Shown here: positions 18,496 to 31,905 of the stretch, piece after piece
Layout of the letters: each line of letters starts with the position of its first letter
How positions within the stretch are numbered: the first letter of the stretch is position 1
Source of the DNA: Variovorax paradoxus
GTDB taxonomy: Bacteria > Pseudomonadota > Gammaproteobacteria > Burkholderiales > Burkholderiaceae_C
Assembly (NCBI RefSeq): GCF_902712855.1
Contig: NZ_LR743507.1
Location: 3,086,001-3,150,000 of the forward strand
Reading direction: 5' to 3'
DNA: 64,000 nt
The notes under the pieces: generated by a model
What the model saw: only the letters and a program-made list of their open reading frames with translations
What the model was told of the DNA's origin: nothing
The model's database searches: none
Position numbers and translations under genes: made by a program

Positions 18496-19189
18496 GCAGG
18501 CCCCGCTGGTGTGGGACGCACCCGGCCTGATGGCGGGCGTCGACGAGGCCGGCCGCGGACCCCTGGCCGGGCCGGTGGTGGCCGCGGCGGTGATCCTCGA
18601 CGACCTTCGGCCGATCCGCGGCCTGGCCGACTCCAAGACCCTCACCGCCCTGCAACGCGAACGCCTGCATGACCAGATCCTGGCCAAGGCGTTATGCTGC
18701 TCCATCGCGCAGGCGACCGTCGAGGAAATCGACACCCACAACATCCTTCAGGCGACCATGATCGCCATGCGGCGTGCGGTGGAAGGACTGCGCCTGAAGC
18801 CAGTGAAGGTGCTGGTCGACGGCAACCGCCTGCCCACGCTCGACGTCCTGGCCGAGGCTATCGTCAAGGGCGATGCGCGCGTGAAGGCGATTTCCGCCGC
18901 GTCGATCCTGGCCAAGGTGCATCGCGACCGGCTGTGCGAGCAGCTTCACATCGAGTTCCCGCACTATGGTTTTGCCGGCCATAAAGGCTACGGGACGCCC
19001 GAGCACCTGGATGCGTTGCAGCGCCACGGCGCCTGCGTGCACCATCGCAAGTCCTTCAGCCCGGTGGCTGCGGCACTCGCGCGCACGGGCGGCACTCTCA
19101 GCGTGATGCTGCCGGCAGATTCGGCGCAGCCGGCCATGATGGTCGGCGTCGCCGAGCCGGTGCGCCTCGACCTGCGCGCGGCGCGCTGA
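18467..19189 (+). CDS. rnhB: Ribonuclease HII
   Basis: RNase HII removes ribonucleotides and RNA primers from DNA. The core motif GVDEAGRGPLAGPV carries the first catalytic Asp and Glu, and the later Asp residues sit in VDGNRLP and the KGDARVKAISAASILAKV segment. I give the ATG at 18467 (MRSRKFLKAEQ), which overlaps lpxB by 29 bp; a TTG at 18485 or the internal ATG at 18529 are alternatives, so the N-terminus is uncertain. The C-terminus extends some 20 residues beyond the usual end. Confidence 0.94.
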   Translation: MRSRKFLKAEQAPLVWDAPGLMAGVDEAGRGPLAGPVVAAAVILDDLRPIRGLADSKTLTALQRERLHDQILAKALCCSIAQATVEEIDTHNILQATMIAMRRAVEGLRLKPVKVLVDGNRLPTLDVLAEAIVKGDARVKAISAASILAKVHRDRLCEQLHIEFPHYGFAGHKGYGTPEHLDALQRHGACVHHRKSFSPVAAALARTGGTLSVMLPADSAQPAMMVGVAEPVRLDLRAAR

Positions 19190-19195
19190 TCCTCG

Positions 19196-19978
19196 ATGAC
19201 CTCCGACACCGGCGCGAGCCACATCAGCTCGCGCGACAACCCTCTGATCAAGGACCTGCGCAAGCTCGCGCAAGACCCTGGCGCCTACCGCAAGCTGGGC
19301 CGGATCTGGCTCGAAGGCGACCACCTGTGCCGCGCTGCACTTGCACGCGGCGTGAAGCCGGCGATGGCCGTGTTTGCGGAATCCTTCTGGCCCGGCGCGC
19401 CCCCGGAATGGTCGCGTGACGCTGTCAAGACCGTCGTGGTGAGCGACGACCTGCTGCGCGGTGCCAGCGGACTCGAATCACCGGCCCCGATGGGTTTCGT
19501 GCTCGAACTGCCGTCACGCCCTGAACTCATTCTGGATGCGCCCAGCGTCGTGCTCGACCGCCTGCAGGATGCCGGCAATGCTGGCTCGATTCTTCGCAGT
19601 GCCGCGGCCTTCGGCTTCACCCAGGTGGTCGCGCTCAAGGGCACGGCGGCGCTCTGGGCGCCTAAAGTACTGCGCGCCGGCATGGGCGCACATTTCGGCC
19701 TGCGTCTCATCGAGGGTGTGGACGCCGAGGTGCTCGACGCGCTGCAGGTTCCACTGATTGCCACCAGCTCGCACCGCGGCGACTGGCTCCACAAGGCCGA
19801 GTTGCCGTATCCCTGCGCCTGGCTCATGGGGCATGAGGGGCAGGGCGTGTCGGCTGCGCTCGAAGCGCGCGCCACGCACCACATCCGCATCGCGCAGCCG
19901 GGCGGCGAGGAGTCGCTCAACGTGGCCGCCGCCGCGGCCATATGCCTGCACGCGAGCGGCGCGGCCTACCAGCGGTAG
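19196..19978 (+). CDS. TrmH/SpoU-family RNA 2'-O-methyltransferase
   Basis: This 260-residue protein is a SPOUT-class RNA methyltransferase that uses S-adenosylmethionine. An N-terminal substrate-binding domain (ISSRDNPLIKDLRKL, residues 10-24) is followed by the SpoU domain with DRLQDAGNAGSILRSAAAFG near residue 120, LMGHEGQGVS near residue 210 and the knot motif PGGEESLNVAAAAAI near residue 235. It is most like the 23S rRNA-modifying group, but the exact target cannot be read here. It follows rnhB by 6 bp. Confidence 0.92.
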   Translation: MTSDTGASHISSRDNPLIKDLRKLAQDPGAYRKLGRIWLEGDHLCRAALARGVKPAMAVFAESFWPGAPPEWSRDAVKTVVVSDDLLRGASGLESPAPMGFVLELPSRPELILDAPSVVLDRLQDAGNAGSILRSAAAFGFTQVVALKGTAALWAPKVLRAGMGAHFGLRLIEGVDAEVLDALQVPLIATSSHRGDWLHKAELPYPCAWLMGHEGQGVSAALEARATHHIRIAQPGGEESLNVAAAAAICLHASGAAYQR

Positions 19979-20412
19979 GTCGGGGGAGCAGATCGCCGCG
20001 CGGCCGGTTGCCGTAGTGGCAGTTCATCGCGCTGTCGCAGCCTGGCCTGCGCTTCGCTTTCGCGCATGTAGCTCTGCAGCCAGTTGCCGCGGCTCAGTTG
20101 GCCCATTGCCTGGTGACGCGCGACTGTGAATAGATAGGCCTTGGGGATCCTCTGGTGGGTTATTTCACTGCCGGGCTGAGGCGGAGCTTCGCCGCGGCGC
20201 TCACGCTTGGCCAGGTGGAGCCAAGCGTCGAAGACATGGCGGGCTTCGTCAACTTTGTCAGTGCGCCGGGTAAGAAATCTCGCCATCTCGGCGTAGCTCA
20301 GGCGAAGGCCCGCGAAGATGGCAGGGGTCGAAACGACGCGGATTCCGTGCGTGGCGAAGATTTTGAAGATAAGAAGTATTCTCAAATGATGCTTGCGATG
20401 CAGGATGTGCAT
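19966..20412 (-). pseudogene. Decayed ECF sigma factor fragment (region 2 only)
   Basis: The reverse-strand reading of this stretch resembles region 2 of FecI-like ECF sigma factors: EMARFLTRRTDKVDEARHVF, then DAWLHLAKRERRGEAPP, then PKAYLFTVARHQAMGQLSRG, in the right order. Region 4, which binds the -35 element, is absent, because the frame stops at 19966 inside the 3' end of the methyltransferase gene. The N-terminal 35 residues look unrelated to the family, and the usual DxxQD-type helix is shortened. I therefore call it a truncated remnant; a short expressed protein is not excluded. Confidence 0.55.
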
Positions 20413-20602
20413 GCATTCGGCGCACGCGCGCGGAATTGTTCAGGTCCATTGCGGCAGGAGGGTGACGCGGCCGGGCTACAATCGGGGGCTTACTCGCAAA
20501 TCAGCGTCGCCCGGCCGCCTACAACGCCATCTTCCCCTTAAGCAGCAGTCCGCAGGCAACGCGCCTGGGGCTCCGGGCGACCGTAACCATCCGGAGAACC
20601 CA
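20413..20602 (+). promoter_or_regulatory. carAB promoter and leader region
   Basis: This non-coding stretch precedes carA. A possible -10 TACAAT is at 20477-20482 without a convincing -35. Within the leader, a perfect 9-bp inverted pair (20506-20514 with 20573-20581) could fold into a long-range stem just before the carA ribosome-binding site (GGAGA near 20592). Confidence 0.4.
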
Positions 20603-21788
20603 GTGCTTTTGTCTCTCAAGGGAAGTTTCCCGCCCGCCATCCTGGCGCTCGCAGACGGCACGGTCTTTCAAGGCAATTCGATCGGGGCCGCCGGCTCCAC
20701 GACCGGTGAAGTGGTGTTCAACACCGCCATGACCGGTTACCAGGAAATCCTCACCGACCCGAGCTATTGCCAGCAGATCGTGACGCTCACGTATCCGCAC
20801 ATCGGCAACTACGGCGTCAACGGGGAGGACATCGAAGCCGACAAGATCCATGCCGCGGGCCTGATCATCAAGGACCTGCCCCTCGTCGCCTCCAACTTCC
20901 GCAAGACCGCCACGCTGACGGAATACCTCGTGTCCGGCAACACGGTGGCCATCGCCAACATCGACACCCGCAAGCTCACGCGACACCTGCGCACGCACGG
21001 CGCGCAGAACGGCTGCATCCTGGGCCTGGCCGCGGGCGAGCCGGTGACGCAGGCGCTGATCGACAAGGCCGTGGCTGCTGCCAAGGCCGCGCCGAGCATG
21101 GCCGGCCTCGATCTGGCCAAGGTCGTGTCGGTCAAGCAGACCTATGAATGGACCGAAACCGAGTGGAAGCTCGGCGCGGGCTACGGCGTGCAGATCACGC
21201 CGCAGTTCCATGTCGTGGCTTTCGACTACGGCGTCAAGAAGAACATCCTGCGCATGATCGCGCAGCGCGGCGCGCGCATCACCGTGGTGCCGGCGCAGAC
21301 GCCTGCGGCCGATGTGCTCAAGCTCAAGCCTGATGGCATCTTCCTGGCCAACGGCCCCGGCGACCCGGAACCTTGCGACTACGCGATCCGCGCCGTCAGG
21401 GAACTGATCGAGACCGGCATTCCGACTTTCGGCATCTGTCTGGGCCATCAGATCATGGCGCTGGCCTCGGGTGCGAAGACCTTCAAGATGAAGTTCGGCC
21501 ACCACGGCGCGAACCATCCGGTGAAGGACCTCGACAACGGTCGCGTGAGCATCACCAGCCAGAACCACGGCTTTGCGGTCGACGAGAAATCGCTGCCGGC
21601 CCACCTGCGCCCCACCCACATCAGCCTGTTCGACAACACGCTGCAGGGCCTGGCGCGCACCGACAAGCCCGCGTTCTGCTTCCAGGGCCACCCCGAAGCA
21701 TCGCCCGGCCCGCACGACATCGGCTACCTGTTCGATCGCTTCACGGCACTCATGGAAAAGAACAAGGCGGAAAAGACGGAGAACCAGA

Positions 21789-21796
<8 letters not shown>
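20603..21796 (+). CDS. carA: Carbamoyl-phosphate synthase small subunit (glutaminase)
   Basis: CarA hydrolyses glutamine and channels ammonia to CarB for carbamoyl phosphate, feeding arginine and pyrimidine synthesis. The 397-residue product starts at a GTG (20603; MLLSLKGSFPPAILALADG) preceded by GGAGA. The class I amidotransferase triad is visible: Cys in FGICLGHQIMAL near residue 277, and His and Glu in QGHPEASPGPHD near residue 362. The frame is open upstream but that part has no family similarity. It overlaps carB by 8 bp. Confidence 0.97.
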
Positions 21797-25037
<3,241 letters not shown>

Positions 25038-25045
25038 GCTCTGCC

Positions 25046-25915
25046 ATGGAAACGCAGCTCGTCGAACTCGACCTGGCGGACTGGAACGCGGCCACGCCCA
25101 ACAAGGCGTGGATCGCGGAACTCGAAGCGGGCAAGGTGCTGTACTTTCCGCGCCTGGGCTTCGAGCTGCAGCCTGAGGAGCGCGTCCTGCTCACGCCCAG
25201 CCTGCTGTCGCCCGACGTGCGCAACATCAGCCTCGACGCCAACGGCAAGCTCAAGGGCGCTGTCGGCGACGAGGCAGTGCAGCGTGCCACGGCCGCGATG
25301 GTAGGGCGGTTCAGGTCACAGGCGCAGCAGCTGATCCATGGGCTGCTGCCGCACTACACGCCGGCCTTGCGGCTGGCGCCGACCAGCTACCGGCCCGCGC
25401 AGGTCGAAACGCGCGTGCAGTCGTGGCGCGCTGACGACCGCAGGCTGCACGTCGACGCGTTTCCGTCACGGCCGAACTACGGCGAACGCATCCTGCGCGT
25501 GTTCACCAACGTCAATCCCGACGGCGCGCCGCGTGTGTGGCGCGTCGGCGAGCCGTTCGAGGACATCGCCCGGCGGTTCCTGCCGCGCGCCAAGTCTTAT
25601 GCGCGCTGGCAGGCGAAGCTGCTGCAGGCGCTGCATGTGACCAAGTCGTTCCGCAGCGAGTACGACCACCTGATGCTTCAACTGCACGACGGCATGAAGT
25701 CGGACATGGCGTACCAGGAAAACTCGCCGCAGGAAACTGCCAGGTTTCCGCCGGGTTCGGTGTGGGTCTGCTTCTCGGACCAGACCTCGCACGCCGTGAT
25801 GGCGGGGCAGTACATGCTCGAGCAGACCCTTCATCTGGCCGCTTCGAAGCAATACAATCCCGACTCGAGCCCGCTCGCGATCCTGAGCCGGCTGACCGGA
25901 CGCACACTCGTCTGA
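25046..25915 (+). CDS. kdoO: Kdo 3-hydroxylase (Fe(II)/2-oxoglutarate dioxygenase)
   Basis: This 289-residue protein matches the Kdo hydroxylase family, which hydroxylates the 3-deoxy-octulosonate of LPS to give Ko, using O2 and 2-oxoglutarate. The iron-binding facial triad is visible as HVD (His135, Asp137) followed by FPSRPNYGERILRVFTN, and a distal His in SDQTSHAVMAGQY near residue 249. Family members are known from Burkholderia and Yersinia. It starts 8 bp after carB, but its role ties it to lpxK and kdsB elsewhere in the window. The assignment rests on recalled family sequence. Confidence 0.8.
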   Translation: METQLVELDLADWNAATPNKAWIAELEAGKVLYFPRLGFELQPEERVLLTPSLLSPDVRNISLDANGKLKGAVGDEAVQRATAAMVGRFRSQAQQLIHGLLPHYTPALRLAPTSYRPAQVETRVQSWRADDRRLHVDAFPSRPNYGERILRVFTNVNPDGAPRVWRVGEPFEDIARRFLPRAKSYARWQAKLLQALHVTKSFRSEYDHLMLQLHDGMKSDMAYQENSPQETARFPPGSVWVCFSDQTSHAVMAGQYMLEQTLHLAASKQYNPDSSPLAILSRLTGRTLV

Positions 25916-25930
25916 TCAATTCCCCCATCG

Positions 25931-25964
25931 ACCGCCGAACGGCAGCGTTCGGCGGTTTCGCTTT
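25931..25964 (+). terminator. Terminator-like hairpin between kdoO and greA
   Basis: A perfect 11-bp stem (25931-25941 with 25946-25956) closes on a 4-base loop and is followed by an interrupted T-rich stretch. It lies 15 bp after the kdoO stop and 17 bp before the greA start. Confidence 0.65.
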
Positions 25965-25980
25965 ATGGAGAACCAAGAAC

Positions 25981-26457
25981 ATGGCCACCATTCCGATCAC
26001 CAAGCGCGGCGCCGAAAAACTGCGCGCCGAACTGCACCAGCTCAAGACGGTCGACCGCCCTTGGGTCATCAACGCCATCTCCGAAGCACGAGCGCAGGGC
26101 GACCTGAGCGAGAACGCCGAGTACGAAGTGGCCAAGGACCGCCAGGGCTTCATCGAAGGCCGCATCCAGGAGGTCGAGGGCAAGCTGTCGGCGGCGCAGA
26201 TCATCGATCCGAGCGAACTTGACGCCGGCGGCAAGGTGGTGTTCGGCTCGACCGTCGAGCTCGAGGAAGAGGAAACCGGCGACGCCGTGAAGTATCAGAT
26301 CGTCGGCGAGGACGAAGCCGACCTGAAGCTCGGCCTGATCAACATCTCCAGCCCGATCGCGCGGGCGCTGATCGGCAAGGAAGAGGGCGATACGGCCGAA
26401 GTGCAGGCCCCGGGTGGCCTGAAGCGCTACGAGATCGTGGCCGTTCGCTACCTGTGA
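25981..26457 (+). CDS. greA: Transcription elongation factor GreA
   Basis: GreA rescues backtracked RNA polymerase by stimulating transcript cleavage. The 158-residue product has the N-terminal coiled coil with the acidic tip (ARAQGDLSENAEYEVAKDRQ, residues 36-55, with the essential Asp and Glu) and a C-terminal FKBP-like domain. I chose the ATG at 25981; the open frame upstream overlaps kdoO and includes the hairpin. carB-(x)-greA order is common in proteobacteria. Confidence 0.97.
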   Translation: MATIPITKRGAEKLRAELHQLKTVDRPWVINAISEARAQGDLSENAEYEVAKDRQGFIEGRIQEVEGKLSAAQIIDPSELDAGGKVVFGSTVELEEEETGDAVKYQIVGEDEADLKLGLINISSPIARALIGKEEGDTAEVQAPGGLKRYEIVAVRYL

Positions 26458-26467
26458 TCGTCGAGAA

Positions 26468-26884
26468 ATGAAAGACCGCGTTGCGCTGATGCTGGCCGCC
26501 TTCTGGTGGGGCAGCCTCACCACGATCGGCTTTCTGGTTGTGCCGATGCTCTTTGCCCGGCTCGGCAACCCATCGGTGGCAGGCAACTTTGCAGGCCAGT
26601 TGTTCGAGGCGCAGAGCTGGATCGCAATCGCCTGCGGGCTGATTCTGCTGATCCATTTCAGGACCAAGGCCGACGACCGCATGGACGGGGCGACGATGAC
26701 GGCCATGTTCCTGATCCTGGCCGCGCTGCTGCTGGCGTTGCTTCAGCAGTACGCCGTGGCACCGCGCATCCTGGCGCGCGAGAACCTCAAGTTGTGGCAT
26801 GCCATGGGCAGCGGCATGTACCTGGTGCAGTGGGTGTGTGCCGGCGTGCTGCTCTGGCGCATGGGCGCCCGCAAGCCGGGCTGA
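26468..26884 (+). CDS. DUF4149-type membrane protein
   Basis: This 138-residue protein has four likely membrane helices (about residues 8-27, 47-65, 78-95 and 115-135) and resembles the DUF4149 family, whose function is not established. It begins 10 bp after greA and is probably co-transcribed with it. Confidence 0.75.
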   Translation: MKDRVALMLAAFWWGSLTTIGFLVVPMLFARLGNPSVAGNFAGQLFEAQSWIAIACGLILLIHFRTKADDRMDGATMTAMFLILAALLLALLQQYAVAPRILARENLKLWHAMGSGMYLVQWVCAGVLLWRMGARKPG

Positions 26885-26897
26885 ACGTCGCAGGCAA

Positions 26898-26917
26898 GAG
26901 GCGGCTGCCGCCGCCTC
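26898..26917. terminator. Hairpin between convergent genes
   Basis: A perfect 8-bp stem (26898-26905 with 26910-26917) with a 4-base loop lies between the + strand membrane protein gene and the - strand glycosyltransferase gene. It lacks a strong T run, so its termination strength is uncertain. Confidence 0.4.
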
Positions 26918-26925
26918 CTCGGTTC

Positions 26926-27684
26926 TCACTCTTTCCAGTATTTGGCGACCCACCGAGCGGGGCGGATGTAACGGAAGGCTCGGTTGCGTCGGCCTGCCAG
27001 CGCGTCCGGCGGGTTGCATTCGCCATGGAACACCATGATGCGGGCATCCTCGGGCACGAAAGGCTCTTCCCAGTAATTGGTCGGCCAGGTCGGGATGCCG
27101 TGGTACTTGAAGCTGGGACACCAAGCCTCGGGCCAGTAGGCCAGCTTGCCTTGCTTGTGGAGGATGTCCGACAGGTAGGCCTGTTCGTTGCGGTACTCCG
27201 CCTGAACCTTGTCCATGTTGGCGCGGAAATACGCCAGCACGTCGGCGTGGGCGCCCAATTCGAAGCGGTAGACCGACGAATTTCCTGTGATCCGCTCGCG
27301 TCGCCAGGGACGCGCGTAGTCGTGAATGATCAGGAACTCGCCGGGCCGTTCGAAGAAGTCGTCCAGGCTGCCCACCACCACCACGTCCAGGTCGAGGAAG
27401 AGAGCCGTGCCGCGCAGGCCGTGCAGGTCCTGCTCGAAGGTTGTGAGCTTCTTCCAGGCGCCGTCGCGTTGGCCCGGGGCCAGCTGCAGGTTGAGCGGCG
27501 GGATCGGCAGGCAGGTCACTTCGGGGTGGATGCCATTGCCGTCGTCGGTCAGGCATACGAACTTGAAGTCGCCGCTGAGGTTGCGGCGCACCATCGCGTA
27601 GAGCCGGTTGACGTACTCGGGGCCATATTTCGTGCCCCACTTCATGCAGAGGATATGGCGCTGGGCGCCTTGCGCTGCCGCCAA
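26926..27684 (-). CDS. Putative glycosyltransferase with a DxD motif
   Basis: This protein of up to 252 residues looks like a nucleotide-sugar glycosyltransferase of the GT-A fold. ALFLDLDVVVVGSLDDFF near residue 93 holds the metal-binding DLD, preceded by FVCLTDD near residue 45, and the C-terminal VFHGECNPPDA resembles the end of the acceptor site. The start is unclear: a TTG at 27684 lies just after the yhbY stop, while an internal ATG (MKWGTKYGPEYVN) about 14 codons later would also keep the whole domain. The sugar and acceptor are unknown; LPS or exopolysaccharide is a guess. Confidence 0.72.
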   Translation of the reverse strand: MAAAQGAQRHILCMKWGTKYGPEYVNRLYAMVRRNLSGDFKFVCLTDDGNGIHPEVTCLPIPPLNLQLAPGQRDGAWKKLTTFEQDLHGLRGTALFLDLDVVVVGSLDDFFERPGEFLIIHDYARPWRRERITGNSSVYRFELGAHADVLAYFRANMDKVQAEYRNEQAYLSDILHKQGKLAYWPEAWCPSFKYHGIPTWPTNYWEEPFVPEDARIMVFHGECNPPDALAGRRNRAFRYIRPARWVAKYWKE

Positions 27685-27686
27685 GC

Positions 27687-28166
27687 TCAGTCCGCCTGGT
27701 TGCGCTTCTTGGCCGACAGCGGCCGCTTGGCCTTGGCGCGCTTGATGGTGCCGCCGGGCGTGAGGCGCTGATTACCCAGCACGCGCAGCGTCTTGATCTC
27801 GGGGCGCTGGCCGCCGCGCTTGCTGTACTTGACGATCTTCACGTCGCGCGGGCCAGGCATGCGATCCTCGTCGATCACGCGCTCCTTCTCGGGCTTCGGA
27901 CGCCACAGCACCAGCAACTTGCCGATGTGCTGGATCGGCGCGGCATCGAGCTCCTCAGCCAGTTCGCGCAGCATGGCGTCGCGGGCGGGCCGGTCGTCGG
28001 AGAAAACGCGGATCTTGATCAGGCCATGGGCCTTGAGTGCCGCGTCGGCTTCCTTTTTCACGGCAGGGGTAAGCCCGTCTCCACCGACCATGACGATCGG
28101 ATCCAGGTGGTGAGCTTCGGCGCGGTGCACCTTGCGCTCGGCAGGGGTAAGTTGAATGGCGGGCAT
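27687..28166 (-). CDS. yhbY: YhbY/CRM-domain RNA-binding protein
   Basis: YhbY is a small CRM-domain protein associated with the pre-50S ribosomal subunit. The product of 159 residues has the CRM fold at residues 1-100, including HHLDPIVMVGGDGLTPAVKK and the GxxG-like loop, and then a basic extension rich in Lys and Arg that is longer than in E. coli (97 residues). I chose the ATG at 28166. It is divergent from rlmE with 33 bp between, the usual yhbY-rlmE-ftsH arrangement. Confidence 0.92.
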   Translation of the reverse strand: MPAIQLTPAERKVHRAEAHHLDPIVMVGGDGLTPAVKKEADAALKAHGLIKIRVFSDDRPARDAMLRELAEELDAAPIQHIGKLLVLWRPKPEKERVIDEDRMPGPRDVKIVKYSKRGGQRPEIKTLRVLGNQRLTPGGTIKRAKAKRPLSAKKRNQAD

Positions 28167-28199
28167 CCCCGTATTATCGACGCGTACACGAAGACCTCC

Positions 28200-28868
28200 A
28201 TGAGCACCAAAGCCAAAAGCAAAAAAGTCAACAAGGCGTGGCTGCACGACCATATCAACGACCCCTACGTGAAGCTCGCCACGAAGGAGGGGTACCGCGC
28301 CCGCGCGGCTTACAAACTCAAGGAAATCGACGAGTCGCTGGGGCTTGTCAAGCCTGGGCAACTTGTGGTGGACCTCGGTTCGACACCAGGCGCCTGGAGC
28401 CAGTACCTGCGCCGACGCATGTCACCGGGCGGAGCAGCGTCCGGCGAACTGAACGGCACGATCATCTCGCTGGATATCCTCGCGATGGAGCCCATCGAGG
28501 GCGTCACGTTCCTGCAGGGCGATTTCCGTGAAGATGCGTTGCTGCAACAGTTGCTCGGCGTACTGGCTGGCCGCAAGGCCGACCTGGTGGTGTCGGACAT
28601 GGCGCCGAACCTGTCGGGCATCCATTCGGCCGATGCAGCCAGGGTCGCGCACCTGATCGAGCTTGCGATCGACTTCGCGCAGCACCACCTGAAGCCGGAA
28701 GGCGCGCTGGTGGCCAAGCTTTTCCACGGCAGCGGCTACGACGAACTGGTGAAGCTTTTCAAGGCCAGTTTCCGCACGGTGAAGCCCTTCAAGCCCAAGG
28801 CATCACGTGACAAATCGGCAGAGACCTTCCTCGTGGGATTGGGCCTCAAGGCCCTGGATACGCCTTGA
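28200..28868 (+). CDS. rlmE: 23S rRNA (uridine-2'-O-)methyltransferase RlmE
   Basis: RlmE (FtsJ/RrmJ) methylates U2552 of 23S rRNA on the 50S subunit. The 222-residue product has the SAM-binding motif VVDLGSTPGAWSQYL near residues 57-71, VVSDMAPNLSG near residue 130, and the catalytic Lys residues in the RARAAYKLKEID and AKLFHG motifs. The variant Ser-Thr-Pro in place of Gly-Ala-Ala-Pro still fits the family. It precedes ftsH, as in E. coli. Confidence 0.96.
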   Translation: MSTKAKSKKVNKAWLHDHINDPYVKLATKEGYRARAAYKLKEIDESLGLVKPGQLVVDLGSTPGAWSQYLRRRMSPGGAASGELNGTIISLDILAMEPIEGVTFLQGDFREDALLQQLLGVLAGRKADLVVSDMAPNLSGIHSADAARVAHLIELAIDFAQHHLKPEGALVAKLFHGSGYDELVKLFKASFRTVKPFKPKASRDKSAETFLVGLGLKALDTP

Positions 28869-29044
28869 TACCTTGCCAAATAGCGGCTGCAGGCGCCCGA
28901 GCACGGCGCAAACCCCTGTCAGCCTATGGCCGCATTAGGGAAATGCCCGCTTTTCGCAGCTTGAAAAGCCTAAAATAGGGCGCAATTGCGTACCCATAGC
29001 GCGTTTTTCATATCCTCGTCACGCGCTTTCGACTGGAGCTTCGT
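28869..29044 (+). promoter_or_regulatory. ftsH upstream region with a possible heat-shock promoter
   Basis: This 176-bp gap has CTTGAAA at 28960-28966, which matches the sigma-32 -35 consensus, followed after about 12 bp by GGCGCAAT (28979-28986), a poor match to the sigma-32 -10. ftsH is a heat-shock gene in E. coli, so the assignment is plausible but weak. Confidence 0.3.
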
Positions 29045-30960
<1,916 letters not shown>

Positions 30961-30964
<4 letters not shown>

Positions 30965-31905
30965 GCGTGAGCCTGGTGTCCAACCACAACGGGGCCTCGG
31001 GCCCCGTTTTCGATGGTGGGCCTGCATCGGCGGCGGCGAGCTGGTGGCAGACCTCGCGTTTTCGCATCGACCTCGCCCAGCCGCGCGTGATGGGCATCGT
31101 CAACGTTACGCCCGATTCCTTTTCCGACGGCGGCGCACATGCCTCGACGCAAGCCGCGCTGCGGCATTGCGAGCAGTTGCTGAACGAGGGCGCCGACATT
31201 CTCGACATCGGCGGTGAATCGACCCGCCCCGGCAGCCCTGCGGTGCCGCTGGACGCGGAACTGGCGCGCGTCGAGCCGGTGGTGCGCGAAGCGGTCAGGC
31301 TCGGCGTGCCGATCTCCGTCGACACCTACAAGCCCGAAGTGATGCGCGCAGTGCTCGATCTGGGCGCCGACATCGTCAACGACATCTGGGCGCTGCGCCA
31401 GCCGGGTGCACGCGAAGCGGTCGGTGCGCATCCGTCTTGCGGCGTCTGCCTGATGCACATGCACCGCGATCCGCAGACCATGCAGGCCGTGCCGATGGCG
31501 GGCGACGTGATTCCGCAGGTGCTGGATTTCCTCAGCGCACAGGTGCAGGCGCTGCGCGCACTTGGCGTCGATGCTTCGCGCATCGCGCTGGACCCCGGCG
31601 TGGGCTTCGGCAAGACAGTGGCACAGAACTTTGCATTGCTGGCGCGCCAGCGCGAACTGATGGCGGGCGGCTTGCCGCTGCTGCTCGGCTGGTCGCGCAA
31701 GTCGTCGATCGGTGCGGCGACCGGCATCGAGCTGGCGGGCGAGCGCATCGTGCCCAGCGTTGCTGCTGCGGTACTTGCCGTGGACCGTGGCGCGGCCGTG
31801 GTGCGGGTGCACGACGTGCGCGACACCCTCGCTGCCCTGGCCGTATGGCGCGCCATGAAGGCGCAGGAACCACAACAAACACAAGAGAGAACTTCACAGA
31901 CATGA
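30961..31905 (+). CDS. folP: Dihydropteroate synthase
   Basis: FolP joins 4-aminobenzoate to dihydropterin diphosphate in folate synthesis; sulfonamides act on it. The core motifs MGIVNVTPDSFSDGG (near residue 44) and DIGGESTRPGS (near residue 82) are clear, as is the C-terminal GWSRKSSIGAATG. The start is a GTG at 30961 overlapping the ftsH stop, giving 314 residues. This adds about 25 residues before the expected first strand (SRFRIDLAQPRVMGIVN); the only other upstream candidate is GTG 30967, because no start codon lies between the hairpin and VMGIVN. Confidence 0.93.
30988..31010 (+). terminator. Terminator-like hairpin inside the 5' coding part of folP
   Basis: A perfect 9-bp GC-rich stem (30988-30996 with 31000-31008) with a 3-base loop is followed by TTTT. 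It has the form of an intrinsic terminator for ftsH but lies 24 bp after its stop, inside the predicted folP reading frame. Confidence 0.6.

Noticed and set aside
31086..31905. A shorter folP starting at the internal GTG-ATG (VMGIVN)
   Set aside because: It would remove the first core strand of dihydropteroate synthase, so the upstream GTG is preferred despite the hairpin.
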